Of a stretch of DNA of 64,000 nucleotides, positions 8,875 to 19,545 are shown piece by piece. The position numbers were made by a program, and so were the translations under genes. Origin of the DNA: Euclidia mi (lineage: Eukaryota; Arthropoda; Insecta; Lepidoptera; Erebidae); contig OX123182.2 in assembly GCA_944739405.2 (NCBI GenBank), positions 15,759,326 through 15,823,325 of the forward strand, given 5' to 3'. Each line of letters opens with the position of its first letter. Position 1 is the stretch's first letter. The notes below the pieces were generated by a model. It was not told the origin of the DNA and made no database searches. It saw only the letters and a program-made list of their open reading frames with translations.

Positions 8875-9145
8875 GTCCTAGCGTTATGTCGGTTGCATCC
8901 AAGACTTCAACACCTAGGAGCCCTGGGTTCGCTTACTAGTCTTACCAGATGTGACAGAATATTAGCTTTTCCATAGTCTGACCGCCATAACCCGATTGGT
9001 TAGGGCTAATGTATGGTTTAAACCAGTAAGTATCGGTTTGTTGGAGGGTACTGACTCCCCGTAACGACGTGCGATGGTGAAGGATCTTCATGACAACTGG
9101 AACCGACGGCCTAACATAAGTACTCTTCGAAGCACGGGCGATAAT
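8875..9145 (-). repeat. Dispersed repeat X (minus strand)
   Basis: Minus-strand copy of the repeat X order: 'ccgtcggttccagttgtcatgaagatcc', 'gtcgttacggggagtcagtaccct', 'cttaccagatgtgac' mirrored, and 'cgctagga'. It matches 30234-30490 closely along its length. Noncoding. Confidence 0.7.
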
Positions 9146-9297
9146 TAACTAATTTATTACTATTATTATTATATCATATTACTATCACAATACTTAACCT
9201 CAAAATATTTGAAATCTTTAATGTCCGATACCTAAGAACTGCCACCGAATATCGTATTCATTTTGTCCTAATTTAATTAAGAGTATATTTACTATAT

Positions 9298-9745
9298 TTT
9301 AGTGGTCAAATCATCGAGAAGCCAACTTAGCCCATCTTCCATACAAGTTTGGTCATTCTCCTTTAAGTGGATAATAGATCCTGAGTACATATTTTTTATA
9401 TATTCTTTAAAGGTTGAGAGCCTAAAGAAAATTGTTTTAGCTAGACAAAGGGCTACTACGTCATTTTAAATGTATTTTTAACGCTTTACATATTTTATAC
9501 TGTGTTTTTACCTATTTTATCCTTTTGTACTTATTTTAAAAAAATAATTGTACGCCTTTGTCTGTTACTTTTTATAATAACCTATGTGTATAATTAAGTA
9601 CAGGCGTTAGGGACGTTACCTTTTGTCATTATGAAGGGTCTAGATTTTTACTAACGAAATCTGCTGAAAATGACCCGTTAAGATTAAATATGCTACAAAA
9701 TGTTATTGTGTTTGCGTCGTGACCCTTCGTACTATGGGTGAAAAT
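9298..9745. repeat. Dispersed repeat C, full copy
   Basis: About 440 bp that aligns in the opposite orientation to 30712-31160. Shared segments include 'tagtggtca', 'ggataatagatcctgagtac', 'gctagacaaag(a)ggc', 'ctacgtcattttaaatg', 'aagggtctagatttttac', 'taagattaaatatgctacaa' and 'cgtcgtgacccttcg'. Noncoding, class unknown. Confidence 0.65.
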
Positions 9746-10335
9746 TTGCACATCTTGTAAAAGTTTCGTGGACAAAATATATTTTATTTTATGATATTGT
9801 AACGATAATACTTTACTAATGCTACGTCTTGATTTATATCTCTTAACACTTTGATAACAATTAATTTTTGACTCCTATTTCATCTACAAATATCCAACAA
9901 TTTGTTTACTCTTTCTTAGGTAACAACCAGTGCTCTATACTGGTTGAATCTTATGAGGAAATGCATTAAATGAATTGCTGGCTGTGTCCGCCAGCCCGTT
10001 TCGGCATTCAATGAAATGCTATTTGTTTAATCCTATATTATCATTTTATGCGTCTGGAATAGCCATTCTTACTACACAAGTACAAGTATGGCGTAGTGGA
10101 TAAGGCAGCCGCCTAACACGATTATTATTTCCAGTTGTTTATTTTCGTTGACTGATTGACTCATGTTTGTAAAGTACAGCGGCACAGAAATGATTTCTAC
10201 TGCTGTCCCGATTTGTATTTTATAGATAAGGCAAAGATATACACATATCTTTTCGTCACAGTTATATAAGCTTCTCATTAAAAGTAGATGACTATTTTGG
10301 TGGGTAGTCGAGTAAAGACCTATTTTTGAACAGCT
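9746..10335. other. Unassigned; short tRNA-like piece at 10085
   Basis: No gene. 'ggcgtagtggataaggcagc' at 10089-10108 resembles an A-box region of a SINE head, but no B box follows. The rest is unassigned. Confidence 0.35.
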
Positions 10336-10346
10336 GGTATAATTAT

Positions 10347-11273
10347 GTATATATTATAATTATCCTCATAAAATCCCTTTATGAGGATTCCAGAGCTTAT
10401 GTGAGGATAAACGGGGCATACACTGACTGGTTTTCCATCAACACAGGTGTTAGACAGGGATGTGTAGCGTCGCCGTGGCTGTTCAACCTCTTCATGGAGA
10501 GTTGTTGGCAAGATTTGAAACATAGTGATTGTGGATTAAGGATGAATGAGTTACTTGTCAAATGCCTCCTTTATGCTGATGCCCAGGTTATACTTGCTTC
10601 TTCAGCGGAGGAGTTGCAGGAGATGGTAACAATCATGCATGGTGTGTTAGTGAGGAAAGGAATGAAAGTGAATGTAAGTAAAACGAAAGTTATGGTTTTT
10701 GAAAGGAGAATGCGTTATGGCTTGTAATGTTATGATCCATGGACAGCGAGTGGAGCAAGTGAATGAGTTCGTTTGTTTAGGTACGCTGTTTACAAGAGAT
10801 GGTAAGAATGTAGAAGATATTGAAAGAAGAGTTAATGCAGGTAATAGAGTGAATGGAGCTCTGAAGGCGTTTATGAATAGCCAAAACGTGTCAAAAAGGC
10901 ACGTTTGGCTGTGCATAGAGGGGTGTTAGTGCCCACTCTTTTGTATGGTAGTGACAGTTGGGTATGGCAGAAGAGTCATGAAAGTAGAATAAATGCTGTA
11001 AAAATTAGAGCACTGAGAAATATGTATGGTGTTTCTTTGACTGATAGAGTAAAGAATCGTGTGATAGGAGAGTGTTGTGGGGTCAAAAATGATGTAGTGA
11101 CAAGCATCGAGAAAGGTATGCTAAGATGGTTTGGGCACGTGGAGAGGATGGATGACGAAAGACTGACCAAGCAGATATATAAGGAAAGTGTAGAAGGGGC
11201 AGGACGAAGGGGAAGACCTAGGCAGACGTTCTCTGACCAGATTGGAGACATCCTAAAAACAGGATGGATGTAT
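10347..11273 (+). pseudogene. LINE reverse-transcriptase fragment with 11-bp target duplications
   Basis: Flanked by the direct repeat GGTATAATTAT at 10336-10346 and 11274-11284. The insert holds RT sequence in three frames. The first is INTGVRQGCVASPWLFNLFM and LLYADAQVILASS (10326-10727 frame). A one-base shift leads to VEQVNEFVCLGTLFTRDG. A shift back leads to LVPTLLYGSDSW and LRWFGHVERM...GRRGRPR. The catalytic YADD is YADA, so activity is lost even without the frameshifts. Both the RT start and the end of the LINE beyond 'RPRQTFSDQIGDIL' are absent. The type is a lepidopteran RT LINE with the WFGHVERM end; I do not fix the clade. Confidence 0.8.
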
Positions 11274-11405
11274 GGTATAATTATTTTAAATAAAATAGTT
11301 ATAATAAAGTATAAGTGTATTTAACTTGCAATAAATACAGCTGAGGTTAAATACCAAAAATCACAATAATAACACAAACGTATACACCAGTACTGCTACA
11401 TCAGC

Positions 11406-11690
11406 ATGGAATCCTCTATCCACAATATCCGGCAGTATTTTGAAAAACGGATGGCTAAGTTGGAAGCGGATCTTCTCAAAAAGAATTCTACTGGTACGGG
11501 TGGCTTAGCAGAAGAATTTGGGACTTTCAAAGACTTCATAATGCAAACAGTGAACCCTTTTCTCATCAATTGGAGTCCGTCGCCCGCCAAGTGGACAGTC
11601 TGGAGACACGCAGCCGTCGAAAAATGATTGTCCTGCATGGTGGTGAGGAGGAGAAGCATGAGGAAACAGCTCAGGTGGTTGTCCAAGTTT
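11406..11690 (+). pseudogene. LINE ORF1-like (gag-type) fragment
   Basis: MESSIHNIRQYFEKRMAKLE leads to GLAEEFGTFKDFIMQTVNPF. After a frameshift near 11565 it continues as HQLESVARQVDSLETRSRRK, then IVLHGGEEEKHEETAQVVV. The RQVDSLE(T/A)RSRRK..LLHG pattern is one I associate with ORF1-type proteins of lepidopteran retroelements. It is probably coiled-coil. It is cut at about 11690 by the next LINE end. Confidence 0.5.
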
Positions 11691-11694
11691 ATTT

Positions 11695-12005
11695 ATTTTT
11701 TATTTATTTATAATCATCACTTACAACTATTATTTATTACAGGTAAATATCTTAACCTAATGCAATAGTGAAGTCAGAAAAATACAATTTAAATTTCGTA
11801 ACAAACAACATGTAATGTTATTTTACTGAAATCAGTGCACAAGTAAAAATAACAGTCTTTTCCGCTACAATATTGAGAGTGCGAAGTGGGCGAGTCAGTG
11901 GCGCCTCGCTCAACAGATTTGTGCGTGCACGCGGCAGCGGCACAGCCAGCAACTGGGGCTTGCGTCGTCGCCATATGAATCTATCTGGTACATTGAAGCA
12001 CACTA
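11695..12005 (-). pseudogene. CR1/Jockey-like LINE 3' end (minus strand)
   Basis: The minus strand gives RRKPQLLAVPLPRARTNLL, then APLTRPLRTLNIVAEK, resembling the C-terminus of CR1-type LINE RT proteins. An AT-rich 3' UTR follows, ending in (AAAT)n-type repeats at about 11695-11712. The 5' part is truncated at about 12005. Confidence 0.5.
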
Positions 12006-12164
12006 GACCTAATATATCGGCATGATATATCTTACATCTAATTAATTTAAATAAATATACAACTAATGTGATTTCCCGTCTAACTTTCAGCTCATTATAT
12101 CCATACCCAATATATACAGAGTCGGATACATGAGTGGGTAAAAAGGATATACACCATACAGCCT

Positions 12165-12425
12165 CATTTTCGACGACCCGGTGGTGTAGCGAGAGTGTAA
12201 ACGACTGCCACGCCGAAGGTCGCGGGTTCGATTCCCGCTCAAGTCAAACATTTGTGTGCATGAACATGGATGTTTGTCTTGGTCTGGGTGTTTCTATGTA
12301 TAATATGTATGTATTTACAAAAAAGAAGTATATAACTATGTTTATCCATTGTCTAGTACCCATAGTACAAGCTTCTGCTTAGTTTGGGACTAGATGGTGT
12401 TGTGTGAATGTGGTAGAATATATAA
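12165..12425 (+). mobile_element. tRNA-derived SINE, family 3, copy 1
   Basis: Head 'gacgacccggtggtgtagcg' with A box, then B box GGTTCGATTCCC (12225-12236). The body includes 'catggatgtttgtcttggtc', 'tgggtgtttctatgtataat', 'atgtatttacaaaaaagaag' and 'ttgggactagatggtgttgt'. A second copy, lacking the A box, is at 16690-16870. The tail differs from the other SINE family in the window. Confidence 0.8.
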
Positions 12426-12621
12426 AAATCTAGTAAATTTGTTTTGAATTCGCTCCAGTATGAGAATATATTTAGTCTCATGTGGGGACCAGATAACTGA
12501 GTTACACTCTAATTGGCTTCTGACCAATGCATTATAGAGAATCAAAATCTTTAAATAACTTACTCAGTAATATGCTTTCAGCACGGGCAACCTTACCCCG
12601 TAATATATCGCTAGATATATA

Positions 12622-12700
12622 GCAGAGAATATGTTAAGTTATGGTACGTGTAAGGCATGACATATGCCTTACACGTACCATAACTTACCATATTCTCTGC
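12622..12700. repeat. Long hairpin: 37-bp arms, 5-nt loop
   Basis: Arms 12622-12658 and 12664-12700 match at 36 of 37 positions (one T/G difference near the base). Arms start GCAGAGAATATG and end CTGC. The surroundings are unassigned. It could be transcribed as a small-RNA hairpin, but nothing shows that. Confidence 0.93.
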
Positions 12701-14035
12701 AATATAATTGGTACACATTATATGTAGGTTTAATGATTATATTTTACGTTTATATTATTAATAACTAATACCGCACTACAGTTTATATACCGATTTAAAG
12801 TATTTTGGCCAAAACGGGTCCCCAACTATTCACGAGCATATTACGAACTTCCGAATAAACTCTGACGCGCGCAATTATATTTTCTTTCCGCGGGCAGGGA
12901 CGCCATGTAAGGTTGGTATAGGTGTTGTTGAAATAAAACCAATGAATACTGAATGACGACTGACTATTTATTTATAAGTCTCTACATTATATAGAAAATG
13001 GGTACATGAATACATAGGTTATATAGTTGAATAGCTTACATCACTACATTACGTTGTCCTATAATTTATCCTAAGGAATCTTATTAATCTAGAAATCAGA
13101 CTCACACCTTAAGCACCTCACTTTAGTTTGCTATTACGTCACTCAAACCAGGCAGACCACTGGTATTTTTAATTGCGCGATAGAAATTAACCGAGTCCTT
13201 AAAAAAGAATATAGGTACGTTACAAATGTACCAAAAAGATACTGGCAGCACAGTTTTTGCCAACATTTGGTGGGTCGAGCCTAAACCGACATAGTTTTCA
13301 TTTGTCCGCTTTTTCACGGCCAATGCATTTTTAGGTTTACGAGTTTTGTAATTAAATTTGAGTTTAATTAAAATCTGAAAGTACGACGATAACAGCCGGG
13401 GATTATCTGTGAGATTACACGATAATCTAGCAATGAGTAAATAATATAGCAGCTTAAAGTTTACACTTTATTGGGGTTTATTAAATGATTAATATTGTTG
13501 TGTTGTACTTTGTGACTGAACGGTGATTTGAGCGAGGAAAATGTTTACGAACGTGATATTTTGCTACTTGTAGTATTTAGTCTGAGGATTATTTGTAACG
13601 TATAATCGGGTGTCTTAATATTGCTGGTGGCTGTTCAATTTATACTTCTGTGCCTCAAAATACTATTAACTAATGTTACCACTACTTAGGGTTAGCACAG
13701 TTAGCACAGACAATGTATTATACACGAGGTCCCTTCTCGCGAACATCCTTTGTTATAAAAATTATAAATAAACAAGTCTTTCATATAGTGGACACGAATT
13801 TTCTGCATTTAAAATATTTATTATTCGTAAAAAAAAATACAAGCAAAAGAACAATTTAAAAATGCAAATTGTAGCTATTTAGCTTAAAGGTTAGCCTTTT
13901 TATAATGAGAACAATATTTAAATACTGAAGTATACGGTCACTGGGTAATTGAAAACCTGCCACTAAATGTACCTATTCATATTACAACTTCTGAAGGGGT
14001 TGGTCGTTTTATAGTACTTTTGAAATATTGTATTT
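12701..14035. other. Unassigned AT-rich sequence
   Basis: No gene. 12890-12975 ('gccatgtaaggttggtatag', 'ttgaaataaaaccaatgaat') looks faintly like an LTR end with a polyadenylation signal, but no partner LTR, primer-binding site or pol frame is present. Confidence 0.3.
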
Positions 14036-14049
14036 ATTCATTATTATTC

Positions 14050-15032
14050 TCTTTATTTTCATATTTGTCCTATCCTTTACATTTTTAAATATATTATAAC
14101 ACTCTTAAAAAAAATGATATTTAAAAATATAATAATAGATTCCCACCGACGACGGGAATAGGATCCAAGTCACCGGTGGTTAGGACTCCAGAGCAAGAAA
14201 TTTCCTCACAATGCGAGCCGTTTGCAGAAGAACTGCCTTTTGCATCAAACTCTTAACCCAGCTGCCTAGTTTTAACCTCTCTAGATGGCGTTCGAGGGTT
14301 TTGGCTTTAAGTCCATTAACGGACACAATTATCGGAACAATGATTGCTGAATCAATATCCCACATATCGACAATCTCGTGAGCCAAGTCCAAATATTTCT
14401 CTTGTTTGTCTTTTTCTGCTTTCACGAGATTCTCGTCATGTGGGATAGTAATGTCAACAATCATTGCGCGGCGCTCTGATCTATCTATTATCACAATATC
14501 AGGCCTGTTGCTTACAACAGTCCTATCTGTGACAATAGATCAATCCCAGTACAATGTTGCATGACCATTTTCGAGAACTAGCTCAGGGCTGTATCTGTAA
14601 TATGGCAACTCGACGTCTACAAGCCCGTATCGCAGAGCCAGTTGCTGATGTATGATCCTGGCTACTTGGTTGTGTCTGTGCAAGTACTCGCTATTAGCAA
14701 GACGAGAACAACCGGAGACTATACGCCTGAGGTACTACCAGGTCGGTTGCAAGCTCGACACAGGTCTACTGTGCCGTCCCTCATGATATACCTGCGGTAA
14801 CTTCTCGTCTTGATAACCTCATCTGCAATTGCACAGACAAAACCTTCGGTTTCTCCGAAGAGATTACCAAAACCTAGCCAGGCCACAGAAGCTAGTTGAT
14901 CTACATCAGGTCCGTGAAGGGCCCGGTAGAATCTACCATGCAGCTCCTTGCTCTGCCACACAAGCCTGCGGTCGTCGATGCCTAAAGCTATAGGCCTGTG
15001 CCAGTTCTCTTTCGACAAAGAGAGTGGGGTTA
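14050..15032 (-). pseudogene. Dong/R4-type LINE, 5'-truncated 3' end (third copy)
   Basis: Minus strand, between TTA-rich tracts (14038-14049 and 15035-15051). The 3' UTR has the 'acatttttaaatat...taaaaatata' motif of the full copies. Coding remnants are SKENWHRPIALGIDDRRLVW, then LFGETEGFVCAIADEVIKT, then CRACNRPG (15018-14719). Further on are IDRSERRAMIVDITIPHDEN and YLDLAHEIVDMWDIDSAIIV (14494-14180), i.e. the region around the CCHC motif and the restriction-like endonuclease. A stop or frame change lies between them (14718-14495). Only about the last quarter of the ORF was copied, typical of aborted reverse transcription. Confidence 0.9.
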
Positions 15033-15051
15033 GGTTATTATTATTATTATT

Positions 15052-15457
15052 TATTGTAATATTGTTTTATTATAAGTAGGTACTAAAATACTTATCAGCG
15101 TTGAATAAAGATGTTTTTAAGGCAGTTCCCTTATCTAGAATTGTAGTGTGCTTATTGTAGTGCAATTAAATGTCACATTTTATTTTGATTCATTAAACGA
15201 CACAGCATTGCCTCTTTCCTTCAAACTTTCGCGCGAAGTCCAACAGTAAATATGTCAAACTGTCGATGCTAACATCGGATTTGATTTGGCTGCTAAACAA
15301 AACCAAGTAGATACCAGAAGTTTGCTTTTACCGTTAGCGAAAAGTGTGCTGGAGTTAAGGAAAATTTTAACATGATTCAGACTTGGCAAAATAATGTGAT
15401 GATGGTGCTAAACTAGAATTATCTGACGGACAGGAGAAATTGTATTATTAAAACGAA
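15052..15457. other. Unassigned AT-rich sequence
   Basis: Nothing recognised beyond the TTA tract at its left edge. Confidence 0.35.
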
Positions 15458-15605
15458 TCTATACTTATATTATAAAGCAGTAGTTTGTAGGTTTGTCTTT
15501 TTAGTTGAACGGTCTAATCTCAGATCCGATTTGAAAAATTTTTTTTTGTTGGATAGCCCATTTATGCTGTGCTATAAACGCTGGTGTAACTGAGGGCTCA
15601 TCTAG
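15458..15605 (+). mobile_element. Helitron-like (Lep1-type), internally deleted
   Basis: Starts TCTATACTTATATTATAAAG after an A. It keeps 'ctaatctcag', 'tccgatttgaaaaatt' and 'ttggatagcccatttat', and ends CATCTAG followed by T at 15605. It is 148 bp against 228 bp for the copy at 23101. Confidence 0.6.
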
Positions 15606-15799
15606 TAGTTTTTTCGGGGATATTTTCACATACGTTTTGGCATGATTCATAGTCACGAGATGACTAATCAGATGAAATGAACTTAAAATGATCAATTTGA
15701 AGTAGGTAGCGCGGACTATTACCACAGTTTCGTCCTGGTTGTTTTCTGCAGATTGCCACTATGATAGGTATTCGCTGAAGTAATTCATTGTATAAGGTT

Positions 15800-15935
15800 T
15801 GGACTCAAGATTTATTACGGGCAGTTCGATGGTATAACTATTAGGATGGCGCTATTTCATTAGGTTCGACCTAGGCATTATTAATGATTTATGAGTATTA
15901 ATAAACCTATTTCCAATCGTTTTGGGTCGTTACCC
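15800..15935 (+). repeat. Dispersed repeat D, copy 1
   Basis: Aligns in the opposite orientation with 21370-21500. Shared parts include 'gatttatt(a/g)', 'gggcagttc', 'cattaggttcgacc' versus 'cgttaggtttcagc', and 'tattaataaacctatttcca'. Noncoding, unknown class. Confidence 0.5.
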
Positions 15936-15994
15936 AATAGTTGCTAAAATGTTATGTAATAATAGAACTTTTTCTACCCCTTCACAGGATTAAT

Positions 15995-16120
15995 TTCCAT
16001 AATTCCTCTCTTAGTTTTTCCTTTATTCCCCAAGAAACATAATCGTACATGCCTTTGAGTTTCCTGCGCCCAGGCGTTTCGGCTGTGTATTGTCTGTCAG
16101 TTAGTCAGTCAGTGCCCCAA
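15995..16120 (-). mobile_element. 206-bp-family Helitron-like fragment (minus)
   Basis: The minus strand reads 'actgactgactaactgacag', 'cgaaacgcctgggcgcagga', 'aggcatgtacgattatgttt' and 'cttggggaataaa'. This is the first half of the 5104 family, diverged, with no recognisable ends. Confidence 0.55.
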
Positions 16121-16324
16121 TAATTTCACAAATTACGACAAACTAACATTTTTCACTGCACAGATGGTATACTGGTTTTCAGAGTCGCTTGGTCGTATCA
16201 CAATACACCAAGTGTTTCAAATCAAGCAAATACACATTGTTGTTTCGAGTCTTGTTATTTTGTGTTCGCTGATTTCATGTATGTAAAGTCTCATCATGTT
16301 ATCCCAGTTGCATCTAAGACTTAC

Positions 16325-16435
16325 ACGTTTAAAAATTTAATACGCACATAGCTTCGAAAAGTCTGTGGTACGCGCCGTGGATTTGAACCCGATACACTCT
16401 TGCTACATTTCTGAATTTCAAATTATATCGTGTCT
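16325..16435 (-). mobile_element. tRNA-derived SINE head fragment (minus)
   Basis: The minus strand carries 'agagtgtatcgggttcaaat' (B-box-like), 'ccacggcgcgtaccacagac' and 'ttttcgaagctatgtgcgta'. This is the same module as the SINEs at 23695 and 30505. Confidence 0.5.
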
Positions 16436-16689
16436 TTTATCGTAGCACCATATATAAGTATATAGCAAACATATAATAAGTAAGAAAGTTGTACAGGCAC
16501 ACAGGTGCCCATAGTCGGCCTCTAACGACGTCAATTAAAGTTTTACTAGCACCATCTGCAGCTGAACTACGAGAACAAGACAAGTAATGAGTAAAAAAAG
16601 GAAATAGTGTTTTAAAAGGCCAAGAGTAGTTAGAGCTAAAAGTTTCGGGTAGATAGCGTATGTGTACGAATATGTCATACTACTATTTA

Positions 16690-16870
16690 CTTATTCCCGC
16701 TCAAGTCAATCATTTGTGTCAAACATGGATGTTTGACACAAATGTCTTGGTCTGGGTGTTTCTATGTATAATATGTATGTATTTACAAAAAAGAAGTATA
16801 TAATATGTATGTTTATCCATTATCTAGCACCCTGTTTGGTTTGGGACTAGATGGTGTTGTGTGTATGTTA
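16690..16870 (+). mobile_element. tRNA-derived SINE, family 3, copy 2 with an internal palindrome
   Basis: Matches 12225-12420 from the end of the B box on ('ttcccgctcaagtcaa.catt', 'tcttggtctgggtgtttcta', 'gggactagatggtgttgtgt'). It differs in carrying a perfect palindrome at 16711-16744 where copy 1 has ordinary sequence. The head is missing. Confidence 0.8.
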
Positions 16871-16975
16871 TTTTATAATGTTATAATCGCGATAGTTTGG
16901 AGTGAATGAGTGAATATACCTATATGTGAGTGCGTGCGTATTTTTGTTTGTGTGTTTGTCTCCCTCTCTCTCTTC

Positions 16976-18989
16976 TTCATCATCATCATCATATCAGCCA
17001 AACGACGTCCACTGCTGGACATAGGCCTCCCCCAAGGTTCTCCACACAGACCGGTCTTGAGCCGCCCGCATCTAACCGCCTCCCGCGATCTTGACGAGAT
17101 CATCGGTCCACCTTGCGGGGGGCCTACCTCTGCTGCGTCGTCCGGTACGTGGCCGCCACTCCAGAACCTTTCTGCCCCAACGGCCATCGGTTCTTCGAGC
17201 TATGTGCCCTGCCCACTGCCACTTCAGCTTGCCTATCCGGAGAGCTATGTCGGTGACTTTGGTTCTACTGCGGATCTCCTCATTTCTGATTCGATCTCGC
17301 AGGGAAACTCCAAGCATAGCTCTCTCCATCGCCCTCTGAGTGACCTTGAGCCTTCTGATAAGGCCCATACTGAGCGACCACGTCTTTGATCCGTACGTCA
17401 TCACTGGCAACACGCACTGGTCAAAGACTTTCGTCTTGAGACACTGCGAAATATCGGACGAGAAGATATGTCGTAGCTTCCCGAACGCTGCCCAACCGAG
17501 TTGGATTCGACGATTGACCTCCTTCTCGAAGTTGGACCTACCTAATTGGACTACTTGTCCCAGGTAGATATACTTGTCGACAACTTCGAGCGTAGAGTTT
17601 CCAACCTGAATAGGAGCAGGTACAACATGGACGTTCGACATGATTTTCGTCTTGTCCATGTTCATCTTAAGACCTACTTGTTGGGAGACTCTACAGATGC
17701 CATCGAGCATTGGGCCTAAGTCTTCCATGGTCTCAGCCATGACTACAATATCGTCTGCGAATCGAAGGTGAGTTATGTACTCGCCATTGATGTTGATGCT
17801 GACCATTCAAGTCCAGAAGCTTGAAAACATCCTCCTGCGCAGTGGTAAACAGTTTCGGGGATATGACATCCCCCTGACTTACTCCTCGCTGGAGTTGAAT
17901 AGGTTTCGAACTCTGGTCCTGGAGGCGGACTGACATAGTGGCGTTTTCATACAAACACTTCAGCACTTCGATATATCGGTAGTCAATCCGGCACCGTTGG
18001 AGAGACTGTAGCACCGCCCGGGTTTCGATCGAATCAAAGGCTATCTCACAGTCCACAAACGCCAAGCATAGGGGCTGGTTATACTCCTCGGACTTCTGAA
18101 TAACCTGCCGCAGCGTATGTATGTGGTCTATGGTACTTTACGGTAACCGGCTTGTTCGGGAGGCTGGAAGTCGTCTAGCTTGCTCTCGAGACGATTCGTG
18201 ATGACCCTCGTAAACAGCTTGTAGACGTGGCTCAGAAGTGTGATGGGTCTGTAGTTCTTTAAGAGGGTTTTATCCCCTTTCTTAAAGAAAAGCACAACCA
18301 CACCTCTGTGCCACGCCTGTGGCGTTTTACCCTCGAGAATGGCGGAATTAAATAGCTGCCGAAGGGCTTCTCTAGCGGGTGCACCGCCAGCCATCAGAAG
18401 CTCGCTCGTAATTCCGTCATCACCCGGCGCTTTGTTGTTTTTGAGCTGTTTGAGAGCCACATTAATCTGCACTAGTGCATGCTGACGTCCGGGATATCTT
18501 CGGTATAGTGTCGGGTCAATCCAGCTCTAGGGTCTGACGCTGGAGTACTTGCGGGTTGTTGCGTTGTCGTGTATAGCTGTCCATAGAACCTTTCGATCTC
18601 CGCCAAGAGCTCAGGCTTGGACAATACGATTCTGCTATCCTCCGTCTTCAGCTTTGTCGGCTGACTCTGCCCAAGAGACAGATCCCTCTGGAACACTTTG
18701 GATCCCTTATTCTGATCGATCGCCTCACGAACACATTTTGTGTTGTATTGGCGGATGTCGCGAGTCAGAGACTTAGAGATCTGTCTGTTGAGGTGCCGAT
18801 ATTTCGGCATGTCGTCGGAGGATAGCAGAACCATCTTGCGCCTTTCCTCTAACAGCTCGAGGGTCGGACCCGAGATCTTGCTGGTTCTCTTGCTTTTCTG
18901 GGGCTTAAAGAATTTAGCCCCTGTTGTATGGACAGCATCCACGAATCCGTTACTATACTCGTCCACATCAACGCATTCGCCCAGGCATT
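16976..18989 (-). pseudogene. RTE-like LINE, RT half (minus strand), decayed
   Basis: The minus strand reads from the linker (GECVDVDEYSNGFVDAVHTT, 18989-18472) through LKNNKAPGDDGITSELLMAG and NYRPITLLSHVYKLFTRVI to LAFVDCEIAFDSIE (motif A). It continues through GVSQGDVISPKLF (motif B), HLRFADDIVVMAE (FADD, motif C) and the end block LKWQWAGHIARRTDGRW...GRPPARW. The frame breaks near 18472, 18130 and 17806-17733, and a TAG replaces a Trp codon at 17072. After that, MRAAQDRSVWRTLGEAYVQQ continues to the true end near 16994. A short (ATG)n tail at 16976-16990 is typical of RTE. RTE LINEs nick DNA with an AP-type endonuclease and prime reverse transcription there. Confidence 0.88.
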
Positions 18990-19545
18990 CGAAACATAAA
19001 GACATAAAGACATATTTATTTCTGCATTTTGGTTGTTTACAACACTTATACATGTCAAAACCCTATTCTAGATGAGGCCGGCTTTTCCTAGCTAAATGAC
19101 TTCTTGAGAAGAAAAGCCGAAACAAACTCAGAGTCATTATTTTTTTTGTCACTTCAATTTCTTTAGTCTTTTCTTGATCTTTTAAAGTCCAGACAAAAAA
19201 AAGGGTTTAGTATGCAAGTACAATGCAGGCAAATCATCTGACGCTTTTGACTGACTCGGCCCACTGATGGCCCGCATTCAACAGCAATCGGTACGGCTCA
19301 ACCTTGATTGAGGGAGCCAGCACGATCTGTATCACTATGCCTCCACGCCATCAGAAGGTGTATGCATAAGCATGTCAGCCTAAGCCATCAGACAGGTTGC
19401 CACAACTATTTGCTTATATGTTTAATAATGCCCACATCGTACTCACAACTTTACATGCTAATACATAGTAAAATACATGTTGTAAACAATATGTAAAATT
19501 ATAAAAATTTAAACAATAAAATGTCATATATTTAAATGTCAAAAA
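18990..19545 (-). mobile_element. 5'-truncated LINE 3' UTR inserted in the RTE LINE
   Basis: Closely matches 57565-58120 ('ctagctaaatgacttcttga', 'gaaaagccgaaacaaactca', 'ctgtatcactatgcctccac'). It interrupts the RTE between the endonuclease and RT parts. Read on the minus strand it ends in AATAAAtatgtctttatgtc, a polyadenylation-like signal followed by an 8-bp TGTCTTTA repeat, as in CR1-type 3' ends. No coding sequence. Confidence 0.75.

Noticed and set aside
12890..12990. LTR retrotransposon end
   Set aside because: A weak LTR-like look only; no second LTR, primer-binding site or gag/pol frame was found.
16910..17389. 159-codon plus-strand ORF
   Set aside because: Shadow of the RTE RT end; no domain and overlaps the minus-strand coding blocks.
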